A stretch of DNA of 64,000 bases, taken from contig NC_023749.2 of NCBI RefSeq assembly GCF_000499845.2, forward strand, positions 3,567,030 through 3,631,029, given 5' to 3'. How positions within the stretch are numbered: the stretch's first letter is position 1; each line of letters begins with the position of its first letter. The stretch is from Phaseolus vulgaris. Taxonomy: Eukaryota > Streptophyta > Magnoliopsida > Fabales > Fabaceae. Of the stretch, positions 1-12,534 are shown in pieces. The position numbers and the translations under genes were made by a program. Under the pieces are notes generated by a model. The model saw only the letters and a program-made list of their open reading frames with translations. It was not told the DNA's origin and did no database searches.

Positions 1-756
1 ACTGCACTAAAGGTGGAGTTAACTTGGTATCTGCTGATTTTCCACTTTCCATCCGAAAGTTATTCCATTCTGTTTCCATATGTAATATGTAGCAAAGTAC
101 TTAATAGTAGTAGAAAGGAAGTGAATCATATATGTTATTATGCAAAAGATTCAAATGCTGCAGATGCCTCCTCAGTATTTTTGTATTCAGAAAGTAAGAA
201 AATGGCTTTAACAAGTACGAAGAATCTATTCTGAAGGTTCTTTTTTAAGGTTCTTCTAAAATGTTATGTTCTTTAACTTTTTAACAGTGTAAGTCACTTA
301 TATTTTACCTTGATGATTTATGAGAATATCTATGATAAGGAAATCAAATTAAATTGATAAAATAACATTTGTTCTTGGTTGGACTCTGCATCCACCAAGT
401 AGGAGATTAAACACACTCATTATGTTTTCTTCAGCAGAAGTAGTTTAGGTGAAAAAATGGACCTATCATCAATGATATGAATAAGAGCAAACTGGATCTA
501 AGAATCGCTGAAAGAAAAAAAGTTAATTAGGACCATATGTGGTTTTCATAGATTCACATTGTTCTAGATGGGAACAAGTCATCTGCTACTTCATTATTCT
601 GTTTCATTTTGTTTCTGAAATGATGATTTTTTAAATGTGTGAATAAATCTTGATGTCACCTTTTTAGAGGAATAAAAAATGGATCAAAATTGCAATTACA
701 ATCCTTATAAAGCATTGCATGTATAACTTACTTTACACTGATAGCAGGATTCAGAA
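1..756. other. Intergenic, downstream of PPR gene
   Basis: AT-rich sequence downstream of the minus-strand PPR gene. An open frame at 13-234 (+) shows no family resemblance and no splice context. It could hold the end of a gene lying outside the window, but nothing supports that. No repeat or RNA gene was recognised. Confidence 0.5.
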
Positions 757-3700
757 CTACCGTTTTTTCACATGTCTTTTCCTGTACTTCCATAACTCGT
801 CCTTTTTTCTCTTAGGTTTCACAATACCCATCTTATTTCTAACCACACCAATCAAGGATCTCCTATCCGTTCTGTTTTTGATTGCAGCTTTATCATCAAG
901 AATCGTCCGAAGCTTCTGGTAAGAATTGGCATCCATTACCTTACCATTCTTGACCATCTCCTGGTGATAAAAGAATGCCTGAGCAAAATCTCGAACGCGG
1001 ATAAATGCATATATGATTGTTGAATAAGTTACAGAATCTGGCTTTATGTTACGATCTGCCATCTCTTCCAACAACTCTGGCAGCTTTGAGTGTCGCCCTC
1101 CTCGCGCATACGCATTCATCAGCATATTGTATGTCAACAATGTTGGATGCAATCCAACTTTCCCAAATTGAGATATTACATCTCTTGCTTCCTTGTAGTG
1201 ACCATGTTTAGAAAAACCATCAACAAGAGTATTGAATGTCACTCGTGTTCCTTCAACTTTCTCCCTCCTCATCAACTTCCATATTTTCATTAATGTTTCG
1301 GTATCACCAGCTCGTCTAAATGCATCTAGTAAAGCAGTGTAGGTTTCTATGGATGGTTTAACACCTTCCCTTTGCATGTTTTCAAATGCTGCATAAGCTT
1401 TCTCATGCCAGCCACTAACTGAATATGCATGGATCAGAGCTGTATACGAATGTGAAGTGGGTTTAATACCATCCTTCCTCATCTTCAAGAATGTATCTGC
1501 AGCCATGTCACTCATCTTTTTCTGCTTCCCATATGCACTGACAAGACAAGTATATGATTTGGCATTTGGCTTCAACCCAACATCCAGCATTTCAGCAATC
1601 AGCTTCTCCACAATCTTAGGCTGCATTTTTCTGCTGTATGCATGCATTAGAATGTTGAACGTAGCTTCAGTGGGCTTAATCCCTTTAGCTTTCATCTCAA
1701 CAAGAAGGCCTTCAGCTTCTTCTACACAGTTGGATTTACAATATGCATCCATCAGGGTGTTGTACATAATAGCATTTGGAGAAACTCCTTTCTTCTCCAT
1801 TTCAGATAGGATGATGAGAGCTTCCCTCATCAAACCCTCAACACAAAATGACTTTATGAGTGCACCTAGAACTTCTTCACCCCATTTGACTCCTTTTCCA
1901 TTCATTTTCTCAAAAAATTGCCATGCATCTTTTGCACTATGGCCAAGTTTTCTCATAACAATAACCATAATAGAGCATGTCACGTGATCCGGCAGAACAT
2001 TATCTGCTTCCATTGACTCATACACTTTCCAAGCATCTTCATACCTAAAACAATCAGGTAGACTTCAGCAATAAACTCTTACAATACACGGTATTTTAGA
2101 GAGGGGTGATGCTGCTCTAAACATTGTGAGAGCATTTGTCTAAGTAGGGAGAGATGAAACATCTTTGGTTATTTTACATTGTTTTCCATACAATAATAAA
2201 AATATCTTAATCATAAATAATATTTAAGTTTTGACAGTTTGAAGTTTGTAAGCAGCACAGGGAACCAATACATCAGAGGTAATTTGTAACATCTTAATTC
2301 TCTGACAAGTACCACTGGAGTTTAATAGACTTTATAGTAGTTCATAGGACTCTCAATAACAAACCTAGAACAAGACAAGCCCAACAGGCAAAAGAAAGGA
2401 CTTCCATTGATCAGCATTAATGGGAAAACTGACTGGTGTTTAGAGACTAGGGATTGTTTCAATCAATGGAAAGGCTGCAATAACCAACACCTAGTTAAAT
2501 AATCTGTTAAGGTATATTTTTACCCAAACAAATTAAATTATATATTTTTCGCAACTGGACTGGAGTAAAACTACAGAAACATTATATAAAATAAAGTAAT
2601 TTACAAAACAATATACTTCCAGTTCCACCTTTGAAGAATAATATACATTAACAATGTTTCCCTAACTATATTACTAATATATCTAAGAAACCAACGGATA
2701 GCCCATCAAGAGAACTTGCAAAGAATATGCAACCACATGAAAGTCATGCTGAAACTGATGTGCTAGTACAGTTAATATTCAAGTCATAACATTGTCTGGT
2801 TTCTTGTAATCACTGATCAGAATTCTAGGTAGAGATGATCCAATAAGTAGTTTCCAGTGTTCAGTTGAAACATAATTAAGAAATGACATGGTTTATACCA
2901 CTGCTTGGATAACAAGCCTACAGTATCTTGTTCATTTCCTTATTTTCCACTATCATTACAAGAGTTATCACTGAAACAAATGAACTAGTAAACAAGTTAA
3001 ATTAATTAAACGTGTATCATTCTACCTAAGCAAAAGTAACAATCTATTTTACTTGCATTTGCATCCTCTATTGATCTTCCCATGATCCACACAAAAGCAG
3101 CAAGAGAAAAACAAGCAAAGCAACTGTATTTTGCAAAAACTTTTTACCTGCCACTAGAAAGAAGGCCTGAAATTGCAGCATTGTAAACATGAGCATCTCT
3201 GAACTCCTTGGTGGATGGTAAGTTTGAGAACAAAACCATCAACTTATCAGCCATCCTTGCCTTCCCCAACAAAGGAAACAACACAGTGCAAGCCCGAGGT
3301 GTCACCAGTGAAGGTTCCTGCGACCTCATCCACTGAAAGAAATACAAACAAGATACCAGAAGGTGCTCCTCCCCAAGTGATTTCAAAACCTCCCAACACT
3401 CTTTCTCACTAACCCTTCCTTCGTATTCAACCAAACCCTCCTCCAGAGTAAGATTCTGCGGCAAGTTCCTTGCAAGCTGAATAATCTCCCCCACAATCCC
3501 CTCAGGTAAAGGCAAACCCTTTTTCTCACAAACCATTTCTCTCTTTTCTTCAACCAACAAAGAGCCATCCTCCAAACCCGTTTCAGATTCTTCTTCAACA
3601 GGGTCACTCGTGTCAGAAGCAAGGTGCCATGATGTGCGACGGTTCTTCTGAAGCGACAAACTTCCTTCTCTTCCCGGGTCTTGGAAGGAAATCCTATTGC

Positions 3701-4013
3701 GGGTTTTGAAGAATTTGTAGATTGGATCATCTGGGTCGCGAGCTTGTTCCTTCTCTTCTTCTATTGTTTCTATGACCTCTTGTTCTTCTGGTTCTGGTTC
3801 TGGTTCTCGTTGGAGATATGGGAGGAAAATGGGGGTTGGTGAAGAGTGGATGGTGTTGGAAGGTGATGCACACAGACAAAGGGTTTTGGAGATTAAAGAG
3901 GTTGAGATTTTGGAATGTGAAAGAAAAAAAGGTTTTGAAAAAGTATGAACATGAAAATGGTGTGAAACGGAAGAAGACGGAGGTAGTGTGGAGTGTGTGA
4001 AGTTGAAAGCCAT
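757..4013 (-). CDS. Pentatricopeptide repeat protein, EMB1006-like, probably chloroplast
   Basis: Two exons, 4013-3148 and 2044-757, are joined by a 1.1-kb GT-AG intron. The codon split at the join gives Arg, in SSGR|YEDAW, and the product is about 717 residues. The N-terminus is rich in Ser, Thr and His with few acidic residues, like a plastid transit peptide. An acidic Glu/Pro stretch follows near residues 65-90. From about residue 260 to 650 there are tandem 35-residue P-type PPR motifs (repeated NTLMDAY-, NILMHAY- and TALIHAY-like helices). The C-terminal tail is very basic (KPKRKKDELWKYRKRHVKKR). Such proteins bind organellar RNA in a sequence-specific way. Length, architecture and the basic tail recall Arabidopsis EMB1006 (AT5G50280), an embryo-essential PPR protein; this match is from memory. 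The ATG at 4013 was chosen because upstream in-frame starts are not ATG. Confidence 0.88.
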
Positions 4014-5002
4014 GGCTCTCTGTGAACGCACACAAAGGTTATCTTCTCCCCAAAGCTTGCTGATTCCTCACATGATTCCCATTCCCAGGTTCTGCACTGT
4101 CTCAAACAAAAGAACACAGAGAAATTGCAATTTTTTGTTCTTCCTCCAATTTTAGTTTCTTAATTTTTTATATTTTTAAAAGTCTACAATTTTACTTTAG
4201 TTTTTAATCTTATATAATTATTTATTTTCATTTGATTTAATTAAATTCTAAACATAACATATTTATTTAAAAACACAATGAGAAAGTACTGTAATTAATC
4301 AACATGCAAAAAGTAAAACACAAAAAAATTAAAGATTGAATCAAAACTATTATTTCAAAAAAAATATATAAAACTAAAATCATCAAAAAATAAAAAATTA
4401 ATAACTTAACCTAACTTTTTAAAAATATTAAAGAAAAAAAAATTCAAAATAATTTGTTGGAGGGAAGTCTGAAAATATTTTAGGAAACATGTAATTGATA
4501 ATATTTTTTTTAAAAACGATTAAATAAGAGTTATTTTATTTTGATTATAATTAAATTAAAATTTAGATATACTTTATTTTGGTATACCTATCAAACTTTA
4601 ATTAACTTTTTTACTATCACATTGTTGAGAAGTTCACAAAATTTTTAGCCTCTCCACATAACTTACATAAATCATAAGATCCTTAAAAACATTATTGTTA
4701 AATAACACGTTAAATTTTCTATAAACTCTATACCAAAGATTTAGTAAAATGTATAAATAGGATTTATAAATAATCTCAACAAGTACATATAGTATTTAGA
4801 CTAACTTAAGTGTCAACAAAAATATTCTTAGTTGTTTAGATAGTTATGGATGTATTTAATTTGATGCCAATTTTAATTATATAAATTGGTAATTATTTAA
4901 AGTATAGCAAATATGAAAGTTAATTTCTCAATCAATTTAAATTTAAATTATAATTACTATCTATATTTTTTTATTATTATTATAGGTGAATTATGCGGCA
5001 CT

Positions 5003-5211
5003 CTTTGGAAGCTTCCAATTCAGTTTCTCCCACAACAAAAGGGTACTGGTTATATGAATAGAACATCAATATCAAAACCTTAAGGCTTATAATAAAACAA
5101 ATATTAAACTCTTCCTAGCAGAGAAAATTATAGACAATAGAACCGAAAGAAACATAAAAAAAAAAAAAACAATATCTAATAATTTAGATGAAGGATAGTC
5201 ATGAAAAAATG
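5003..5211 (-). pseudogene. Displaced copy of exon 2/intron 1 of the 22-kb gene
   Basis: This stretch matches 22309-22552 in the same orientation. The match covers the 5' part of exon 2 of the unknown-function gene at 20468-23685, its intron 1 acceptor, and about 200 bp of intron 1. Differences are small: substitutions, a three-base loss in the G run at the acceptor, and indels in A runs. The rest of that gene is absent here, so this is a truncated, non-functional fragment. It contains intron, so it arose from DNA rather than from a spliced transcript. Confidence 0.88.
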
Positions 5212-5483
5212 GATAAACAGTCCGTGTCTTATTTTATTATATAAACCGTCCCACTTCCACATCTTTTTGTATATTTTCATTTCCTAATTTATTGTTGTAG
5301 CAATGGCGATAACATGATTAGTGGGATCAAAGAGTTCCAAGCCTTGTTTCTCTAAGCTACAAGAGAATGAGAATCTAAAATTTTTTATTTTTTAATTTTT
5401 TCATCAACATTTGTATTTTTTATTAATTATTTTTTTTAGATGCGACTCCGAAAAAGATATTGAAAGTCATGCTTCTCCCTCTG

Positions 5484-6250
5484 GCCTTAAGCGTGTGTTT
5501 GGATTAGGGGGAAGAAATGTGAAGATTTGAGGAAGTGAATTTGAAGTGATTTGAGTGAAAAGTACGAAGAAAGTTAGGTTGTTTGGATTAAGACAGATAA
5601 ATAATGAATTTGTGGAGAAAGTTTATTAAAGTTATTGAGTGATGTGATGTGTGTGAGGAAATTTTTAATTTTTTAAAATATTATAATGTAAATTTATAAA
5701 TTTATCTATAATTTGTAGTAATTAAAATTTTGTATATTTATTTTTATTTATTATAAATAATTTTTTTATTATTAATTATTAGTATTTATTTTTATTAATA
5801 ATATTATTAAATATTTTTATTGCTTAAATTTATTTAATATTTAATATTTAATATTTTTATTTTTATCATAGATACATATAAAAAATATTTTATAAATAAA
5901 AAATTATTGTTAATATTATTATTTAATAAATTTATTTTAATTATTATTAGATTTATAATTTATATTTATTTTTATTATTATTGTTTTTAATTTTATTTTA
6001 TTTTTAAAATTTTATTTCATTTACTATTACTATTTATAATTTTATTACTTTTTTATATATTATTAATATTTTAAATTTTATGTATATTATTATTATTTTA
6101 TTATTTTTATATTTATATTATTAATTTATTTTCTTTTATTATTATTTATAAGTACATTTAAATTATTATATAAATATATTAGTTTATTATTATATTATAT
6201 TACCTAACTTTTTCAGAATTCACTATGCTCATTTTCTAACTCTCCCGTAA
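5484..6250. repeat. MITE-like repeat, family copy A (ends approximate)
   Basis: The stretch opens with a GTGTGTTTGGATT motif. It shares internal blocks with copies near 7.2 kb and 13.8-14.4 kb: a run reading roughly AGAAAGTTTATT, then TGAGTGATGTG, then a very AT-rich body. It has no coding capacity. The motif resembles hAT or PIF/Harbinger MITE termini, but no target duplication was resolved and the right end is uncertain. Confidence 0.45.
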
Positions 6251-7202
6251 ATCTACACCTTTCTGACAAATTCTTTTTACAAATAATTGTCTTTTAATAC
6301 GAGTGAATATTTAGCTGAGCCAAAGATATCACATAACTAGTCGCCACCAAGTGTTATTATCTTTTTCAAATTCTGTAGTCCATTCATTTGTAAGTCTCTA
6401 TATGCCTAATCTGTTGGCATTTTTTTTTAAAATCTTCAGCTATTTCATAGTTTATCCACTAATTCTTCAATCCTAAATCAATCATTTTTCTGGTATGATA
6501 GAATTTTTTTTCCTATTTTAAAATGATGGTTAGTAATGAGGGGTCAGTTTTGAAAAATAATAATCAGAAAAAAGGTAAATCTAATGATAGGGTGATTATA
6601 GAATAAAATTTCTTGTGTTTTAGCACTATTTTAGTGTAAAACTTGTATTTTTACCTTAAATAACACATCTTTGACTTGGTACAACCAAGCCCTCCCTTAT
6701 ACACTATCAATTTCACCATACTCATCTTCTCCAATGCCCCATATTCTTCCTTCACCACACCTTTACTTATCACTCTTGAACCTTATAAGTGAAACTCATA
6801 AAAATCAATCATCTTAACCTTCTCACTCACTTCATTATCATTGGAAATGAAAGTTGATGCATATCATGAAAATCACGCAGTCACATGTTGTCTTCTCCGA
6901 GTCCAACTTTTTCTACATTATCTAAAACTGTGATCATTCACATAAATTTTATGTTGACCAAAGAAAGAAAATTACGTGTTTTTACATAACTTTTTCATAA
7001 TAAAAATCGTGCTATGACGTAATTTATCCAATTCCATAAGAAAAATTTATCCCCTTATATAATAAAACTAATAAATTGTATCATTTTAATAGAAAAATCA
7101 TTTTTTAATATATGTTTGTGTAGAATAGAAAAAGATAGGTTTTAACATAAAATTTACACTCTACAATTTACTTAAATTTCCTAATGTTTTGAATAAAGTG
7201 AA

Positions 7203-7597
7203 AAAAATTGAATGTGTTTGGATTGAAATATGTTAGGAAAATTTATTGATATATGTAAGTGATGAGATAACTGTAAATCTATTTTAATTTTTTTTTAATG
7301 GTGTAAATTTTAAGATTACAAATTTACTCTTGTATATAAAAAATAAAATATTAATTAATTTTTTGCACATTTTAGTTAATTAAATAATATAAATTTATAA
7401 TTATAAATAAAAAATTAAAAACATTAAATTAAATATTTAATTATAATTATACTATTATTTATTTTATTAGTCAAATTAGTGTATTTATATAATTTTAATA
7501 TTAGTTATGATTATTTAATTTATATTATATAATATTATATATGTATTAAGTATATATTTTTATTTATATAAGAATATTAATATTAATGATGATTTTT
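7203..7597. repeat. MITE-like repeat, family copy C (truncated)
   Basis: It begins with TGTGTTTGGATTG. Over roughly 200 bp it follows the interior of the copy at 13.8-14.4 kb, with shared blocks such as AAATTTACTCTTGTATATAA and ATTTTAGTTAATTAAA. No matching right terminus is seen before the next element starts at 7598, so it is probably truncated or interrupted. Confidence 0.45.
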
Positions 7598-8027
7598 ATT
7601 TAATTACCTTATTCGTCCGTACATTTGAGGTTAATATTCAATTTAGTACTGTAATTTTAAAAAAAATCAATTTGGTCCTTATGTTTTTTAAAAAGTATTC
7701 AAATTAATCATTTTCTTTAAGTTTCATCCGACACATTGAGAGTTATTATTATTATTATTAATATTACTAATAATAATAATAGTAATAATAATAATAATAA
7801 CTTTGAATCTCGCATCTCTCTCCACATAACCATGTTCACATAAACACCCTCTCTGTCACATAGACACTCTTTCTCTCATGTAAGTAACTTGACTCAGTTA
7901 GACTTACAAAAAATGACTAATTTGGATACATTTTAAAAAAACATAGAAACCAAATTAAGATTTTTAAAAACCACGATACTAAATTGAATATTGAATCCAA
8001 ATGTAAAGAGAAACAAGGTAATTAAAT
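7598..8027. repeat. MITE with long terminal inverted repeats
   Basis: The first and last 110 bp or so are imperfect inverted repeats. The outer ends are both ATTTAATTACCTT when read inward, at 7598-7610 and as the reverse complement at 8015-8027. The arms share further blocks such as TTCAATTTAGTA and AATTTGGT. The centre is a run of ATT/AAT triplets. There is no coding sequence. The target duplication is not clear, so the superfamily is not assigned. Confidence 0.7.
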
Positions 8028-8144
8028 CTTATTATTATTACGAAAATGTTAATAAATTTTAAAAATAAAATGAGTATTTAAAATTTGGACAAGATTTTTT
8101 TAATATATTTATAATTTAACAGTATTATGATATATGATTTAAAT

Positions 8145-8545
8145 ATCAATTGAATTCTATTATTTATATTTTTAGAATTTAAATATTTAAATAGATTTTT
8201 TATTCTTATTAATAAATCAAATTTAAACTATTATAATATATCAATTGAATTTTATTATTTATATTTTTAAAATTTAAACATTTAAATGGATTCTCTATTC
8301 TCATCAATAAATCAAATCTGAATAATGATAATTTATCAATTGAATTCTATTATTTATATTTTTAGAATTTAAATATTTAAATAAATTTTTTATTTTCATT
8401 AATAAATCAAAATCTGGATTATATAATATATAATTAAATTTTATTATTTATATTTTTATAATTTAAATATTTAAATAGATTTTCTATTCTCATTAATAAG
8501 TCAAAGTCTACATTACTGTTATATATAATTGAATTTTGAATAATA
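8145..8545. repeat. 95-bp tandem repeat, about 4.2 copies
   Basis: Four diverged units start at 8145, 8240, 8335 and 8430, exactly 95 bp apart, and a fifth partial unit starts at 8525. Each opens with an ATCAATTGAATT-like motif and contains TATTATTTATATTTTTA and an ATTAATAAATCAAA-like block. It is an AT-rich minisatellite and is not coding. Confidence 0.85.
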
Positions 8546-8884
8546 TAGTATAAATAAAATCACTAAAATAATAGTCTATAATTTCAAATAATGATTAATA
8601 AGAAAAAATATTTTTTAATATTTCTAAAAATAAATACAAATAAAATATTAAATTATAACAAAAACAAAAAAGACAAAAAAAAAACACCTAAAAAATCACA
8701 GAAAAAAAATCATAAAAAACAAAAATTGGAAATTAGTAATATTGTAATTGCCAGTTAGTCATTCGATTGGAAATATTATTTATTTATTTTCCTTCTTTTA
8801 TCTGTTGAAATATTATACCTGATCATTGTCTCTCACACAGGCACAGAATACTGGCGAAAGCTGTAACAGTGTAAATATCCAACA

Positions 8885-11800
8885 ATGGTTGATTTCCATA
8901 ACTTGACTTGTCAAACCTGTAACAGTGTGGGTCTTGGTGATGGCTTTGATGGCTTTTTCTACTGCCTTCGATGTGGCTCTCGATACGAGGATGTCGACGA
9001 CACTGGTGTCGATGCCGATGATCTCTTCAATAAGGGAGAAACCGGTGGCGGTGCTGTCTACATCGCCAGTCACCAACGGCAACGATCTGTAGCAATCAAA
9101 GCCGAACCCATATCTCAGCATGACTCATTCTATAATTCCCAGTCCAATTTCATTAGGAATCTAGGTTTAGAAGATGACACTCCTCAACGAAATGAACTTG
9201 TTCAAGTTAAAGGAGAGGAATTTGATGCCGATCAGTTTATTGAGGAAAGTCCTTCAGTTCCTAATGATTTTGGAGGCTCAGTTGCAAGCTTTGAAGATTA
9301 CCACAACGAGATAAGGATGCGGTATGTGATGGGGTTGCAGCTGATGATTGAGCTTCAGTGTGAAGCATTGGTGAAGGAGTTTAAGGTTACCCCTCTAATT
9401 TGTGGCTTGGTTGGGCCAATTTGGTTGAGATTTGTCTCTGGGACTGGTGTTTTCGATGATGACTGGGCTGATAAAGTAATCCATAACTCTGAGATGCAGA
9501 AAGAAGGTAACACAGTTTCCTGTCTTGTATTTCTACATTTGAATTACAACACATGTGCTCTGTTTTGTTTCATGGTTTGGTTCTGTACATTCCAGTCAAT
9601 TTTCCTATATAGGGTTTGGTGCATGCTCCTGGTTCAGTATTGAATGTGATGTTCCAATTCTCGGTTTGTTTTGCTTGTAATGTATGTGGGGCATTAATAT
9701 GTCCTGTTCACGAAAGGTTTCAGTACATGCTTTCTGTTTCTCTTAAAATTTAGCGAAACCTGGTAAGTAATTGAAGTGTTTACTCTCTCTAGTATATCAT
9801 ATATGATAGTCAGAACTCAATTTAATAATAATATTCATTAAATTTGGATTTAGTTATCAAATTTATTGTTTGAGCAATAGAGTAAGAGGATGAGCCTGAC
9901 AATTTTATACTAACCTATGTTTATCAAGTCTGTACTACAGTCTTTCTGCACTCAGAACGAGATGTTTTATTTTCATCTAGCATATCTTATAGTTTGTTGA
10001 GTTTATTTCTTCATTGGTCTCAGATGAACCTGAAGAGCATAAGCCACGTTCTAAATACAAAGCAGAGCCCCACAATATATTTGGTCAGCGAGCTGTGATG
10101 ATATGGTTTAGGTCTTTAAAGAAAAGGATTCCACTATCTTGTACTCTTGCTGTTTCATTTCTGGCATGTCATGTTGCCAGGGAAGCTGTCTTGCCATCTG
10201 ACATGATGAAGTGGACGTGTGAAGGGAAGCTTCCATATTTTTCTGCTTTTATTGAAATTGAAAAGCGCATAGGACAACCTTCAAGTGCATGTCCTATTAG
10301 TTCAAGTGTTATGTTCAGGCCCCAGCGAGCTGTTCCGGTACAGAAGCTAGAGTCATTTGCTGCATCCATTGCTCATTTCATAGGCTTGGAGTTACCTCCT
10401 GTTAACTTTTACGCAATAGCTTATCGTTATCTCAAAAAATTATCACTTCCTGTTGAGAAGATACTTCCTTGTGCATGTCGCATATATGAATGGTCAATGC
10501 CTCCATCTTTGTGGTTATCCCTATCCACTAAGTATTTTAGGCTACCTACTCATGTATGTGTTATGTCAATTCTAATAGTAGCAATAAGGATATTATATAA
10601 CATAAATGGCTTTGGAGAGTGGGAGAATAGTTTGTCTCGTAATGATGATGCTGTGGAAAACAGTGAAAGGGGTAATGCTTTTTCCACCAATAATGGACAT
10701 GATTTTGCTGGAGAATCTAAAGATTCAGCTGAAGATAAAGAAGGAACTCAAAAGCATGAATTGGATTCTGCCTGGCTTATCCAACACCTTCAAGCAAGAT
10801 ATAATGAGATTGGGGATATCAATGGTGAAGTTATTGTTTACTTATGTTATTATCTTACTATATTGAACCTATGTTGCATGAATACATATTCTATTTTCAT
10901 ACTATTTTTTGCAACAATTAAATGACTATCTAACATCCAGTATTTGTGCAGAGTATACGAAGGACTTGCCTACGTATCTCAAATACTGTAGGGATGTTGT
11001 GTTTGCTGGATTAGAGCCATCTTATGGGAATCACGAGGAAGAAAATATGATAGAATACCTATGGAATTTTTATCAGAACGAAGAGGTAATTAAAGAACTT
11101 AGTTATTCCATTGGCTTGCACAGGCCTTTAGAATTACGATGCCATGAAATTGTTTTCAAGTTTCAACTTCTTTCTTTAAGTCTTTCTTGTGATATTCTAA
11201 GAAAGAAGTAGGCCCTGTGCCTCTGCCCTTTTTGTGTATGGGAGATAGCTCGGCTGTTCATGATTTTCAATTTCTTTACCCGTGGAGCTTAGAAAATAAT
11301 TTGGCTGCGACAATAAAAGACATGAAAATTCCATAAAATTGCCACAAAGATTGGCTGACTTATTTCTTGAAATCAAATTTGTATAAAATAGAACAAAGAG
11401 TGGAATTTATTTTCCGTTTCCTGCAAAGTTAAGGGGCTCAATCAATTGCCAGCCATTTAACTATCTGTAAATTTCTTAATCAGGTTTTGTTTTATAAAAC
11501 TGATTGGGAGAACATGCTAAAAAATGACACGTTGCTTATTTTTACATGTTATTATTCGAATACATTTACTTAGTTTCAACTATCAAATTTATAACATCCG
11601 TGTCTATGATTCCTGTGAGAATTGCTCAATTATTTATGGATCAACTGATATTTCACTGTTAGTACCTGCACTTTCTACAGTTTTGTTGTTCTCTGTCATT
11701 TGAATCAGTGAAGGGATGTGCATTTGCATTCCCTTAATGAAATATTTAAGTAATAGTGACTGCGGAATTTTTGCAGACATATAAAATAAAATTTGTAGTC

Positions 11801-12534
11801 CTGCATCTCCTAAATGTTATGCAAGGCAGATTTGACTAAATATACTTAATTTTTATAAGTTTGATCTATCTGCCTAGGAATGTCTAGTTATATGTTGTTA
11901 ACACTTTTCTTTTTTTTAATTTCAGGATATAAAACCATTAGAGAATGTAGGGCAGTCAAATTCTTCTTTAAACCAAAAGAGTTTGAAGGATAAAGAATGC
12001 ATTGACAGGACCTCCAAGCAGGAAAAGATTAGAGAAAAAAGTTTTAGTGAACTATTTCCTGGTGATGAAAGCTGCCTTGAAGATGACTTGTCTGGAAGTG
12101 TGGATGATAATAGTTCACAGGAGAGTTCCTCAGAAGGCGAAGAAGACTCAGATTCCCATGATCACAGTTCAGGAAAATCTGGAGTGAGAGAAGCCATTAG
12201 ACAGATGAAATTAGACATGGAAGAGAACAGATTTTGTTATATACCACCTAGTGTCAAGCGAAAAAGACTTGATTATATTCACTATGCAAGAAAGAGGGAT
12301 GAAGGTGCTCTGACCTATGTTGCCCATGCTGATTATTACATTTTGCTTCGGGCTTGTGCCAGGATTGCACTAATTGACATTCGGATTTTGCATATTGGTG
12401 TGTTAAGCCTCGAGAGAAGACTTGATTTTTTGGAGGAACGGACTGATAAATGCTTACATTCCAAACCAACTAAGATTACATGTCAGTTTTGTAGTGATCA
12501 AGCTACGCAAAATGTATCTGATTTGAATATTTGA
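8885..12534 (+). CDS. TAF1B/Rrn7-like RNA polymerase I transcription factor (MEE12-like)
   Basis: Four exons (8885-9506, 10024-10824, 10952-11085, 11926-12534) have GT-AG borders and matching phases, and give about 721 residues. The N-terminus has a zinc ribbon, Cys9-x2-Cys12-x14-Cys27-x2-Cys30, as in the Rrn7/TAF1B family. An acidic linker (EDVDDTGVDADD and similar) follows. Residues around 210-400 look like the family's cyclin-fold region, ending in LPTHVCVMSILIVAIRILYN. An acidic, Ser-rich stretch lies near residues 550-590. The family replaces TFIIB at RNA polymerase I promoters and helps load the polymerase on rDNA in the nucleolus. The plant member I recall is MEE12 (AT2G02955), needed early in seed development. 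Family assignment is confident; strict orthology is inferred. The ATG at 8885 directly precedes the zinc ribbon. Confidence 0.87.

Larger units (their letters stand above)
4014..8884. other. AT-rich intergenic region with repeats
   Basis: This 4.9-kb stretch separates the 5' end of the PPR gene from the start of the TAF1B-like gene, so the two genes are transcribed divergently. It holds a displaced gene fragment near 5 kb, MITE-like elements near 5.5, 7.2 and 7.6-8.0 kb, and a 95-bp tandem repeat near 8.1-8.5 kb, all listed separately. The remainder is AT-rich low-complexity DNA without recognisable genes. Confidence 0.7.

Noticed and set aside
13..234. Open frame at the left edge (+)
   Set aside because: No family resemblance or splice context; too short to support as a gene.
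1457..1987. 176-codon open frame antisense to the PPR exon
   Set aside because: It is a shadow of the PPR coding strand, with no independent evidence.
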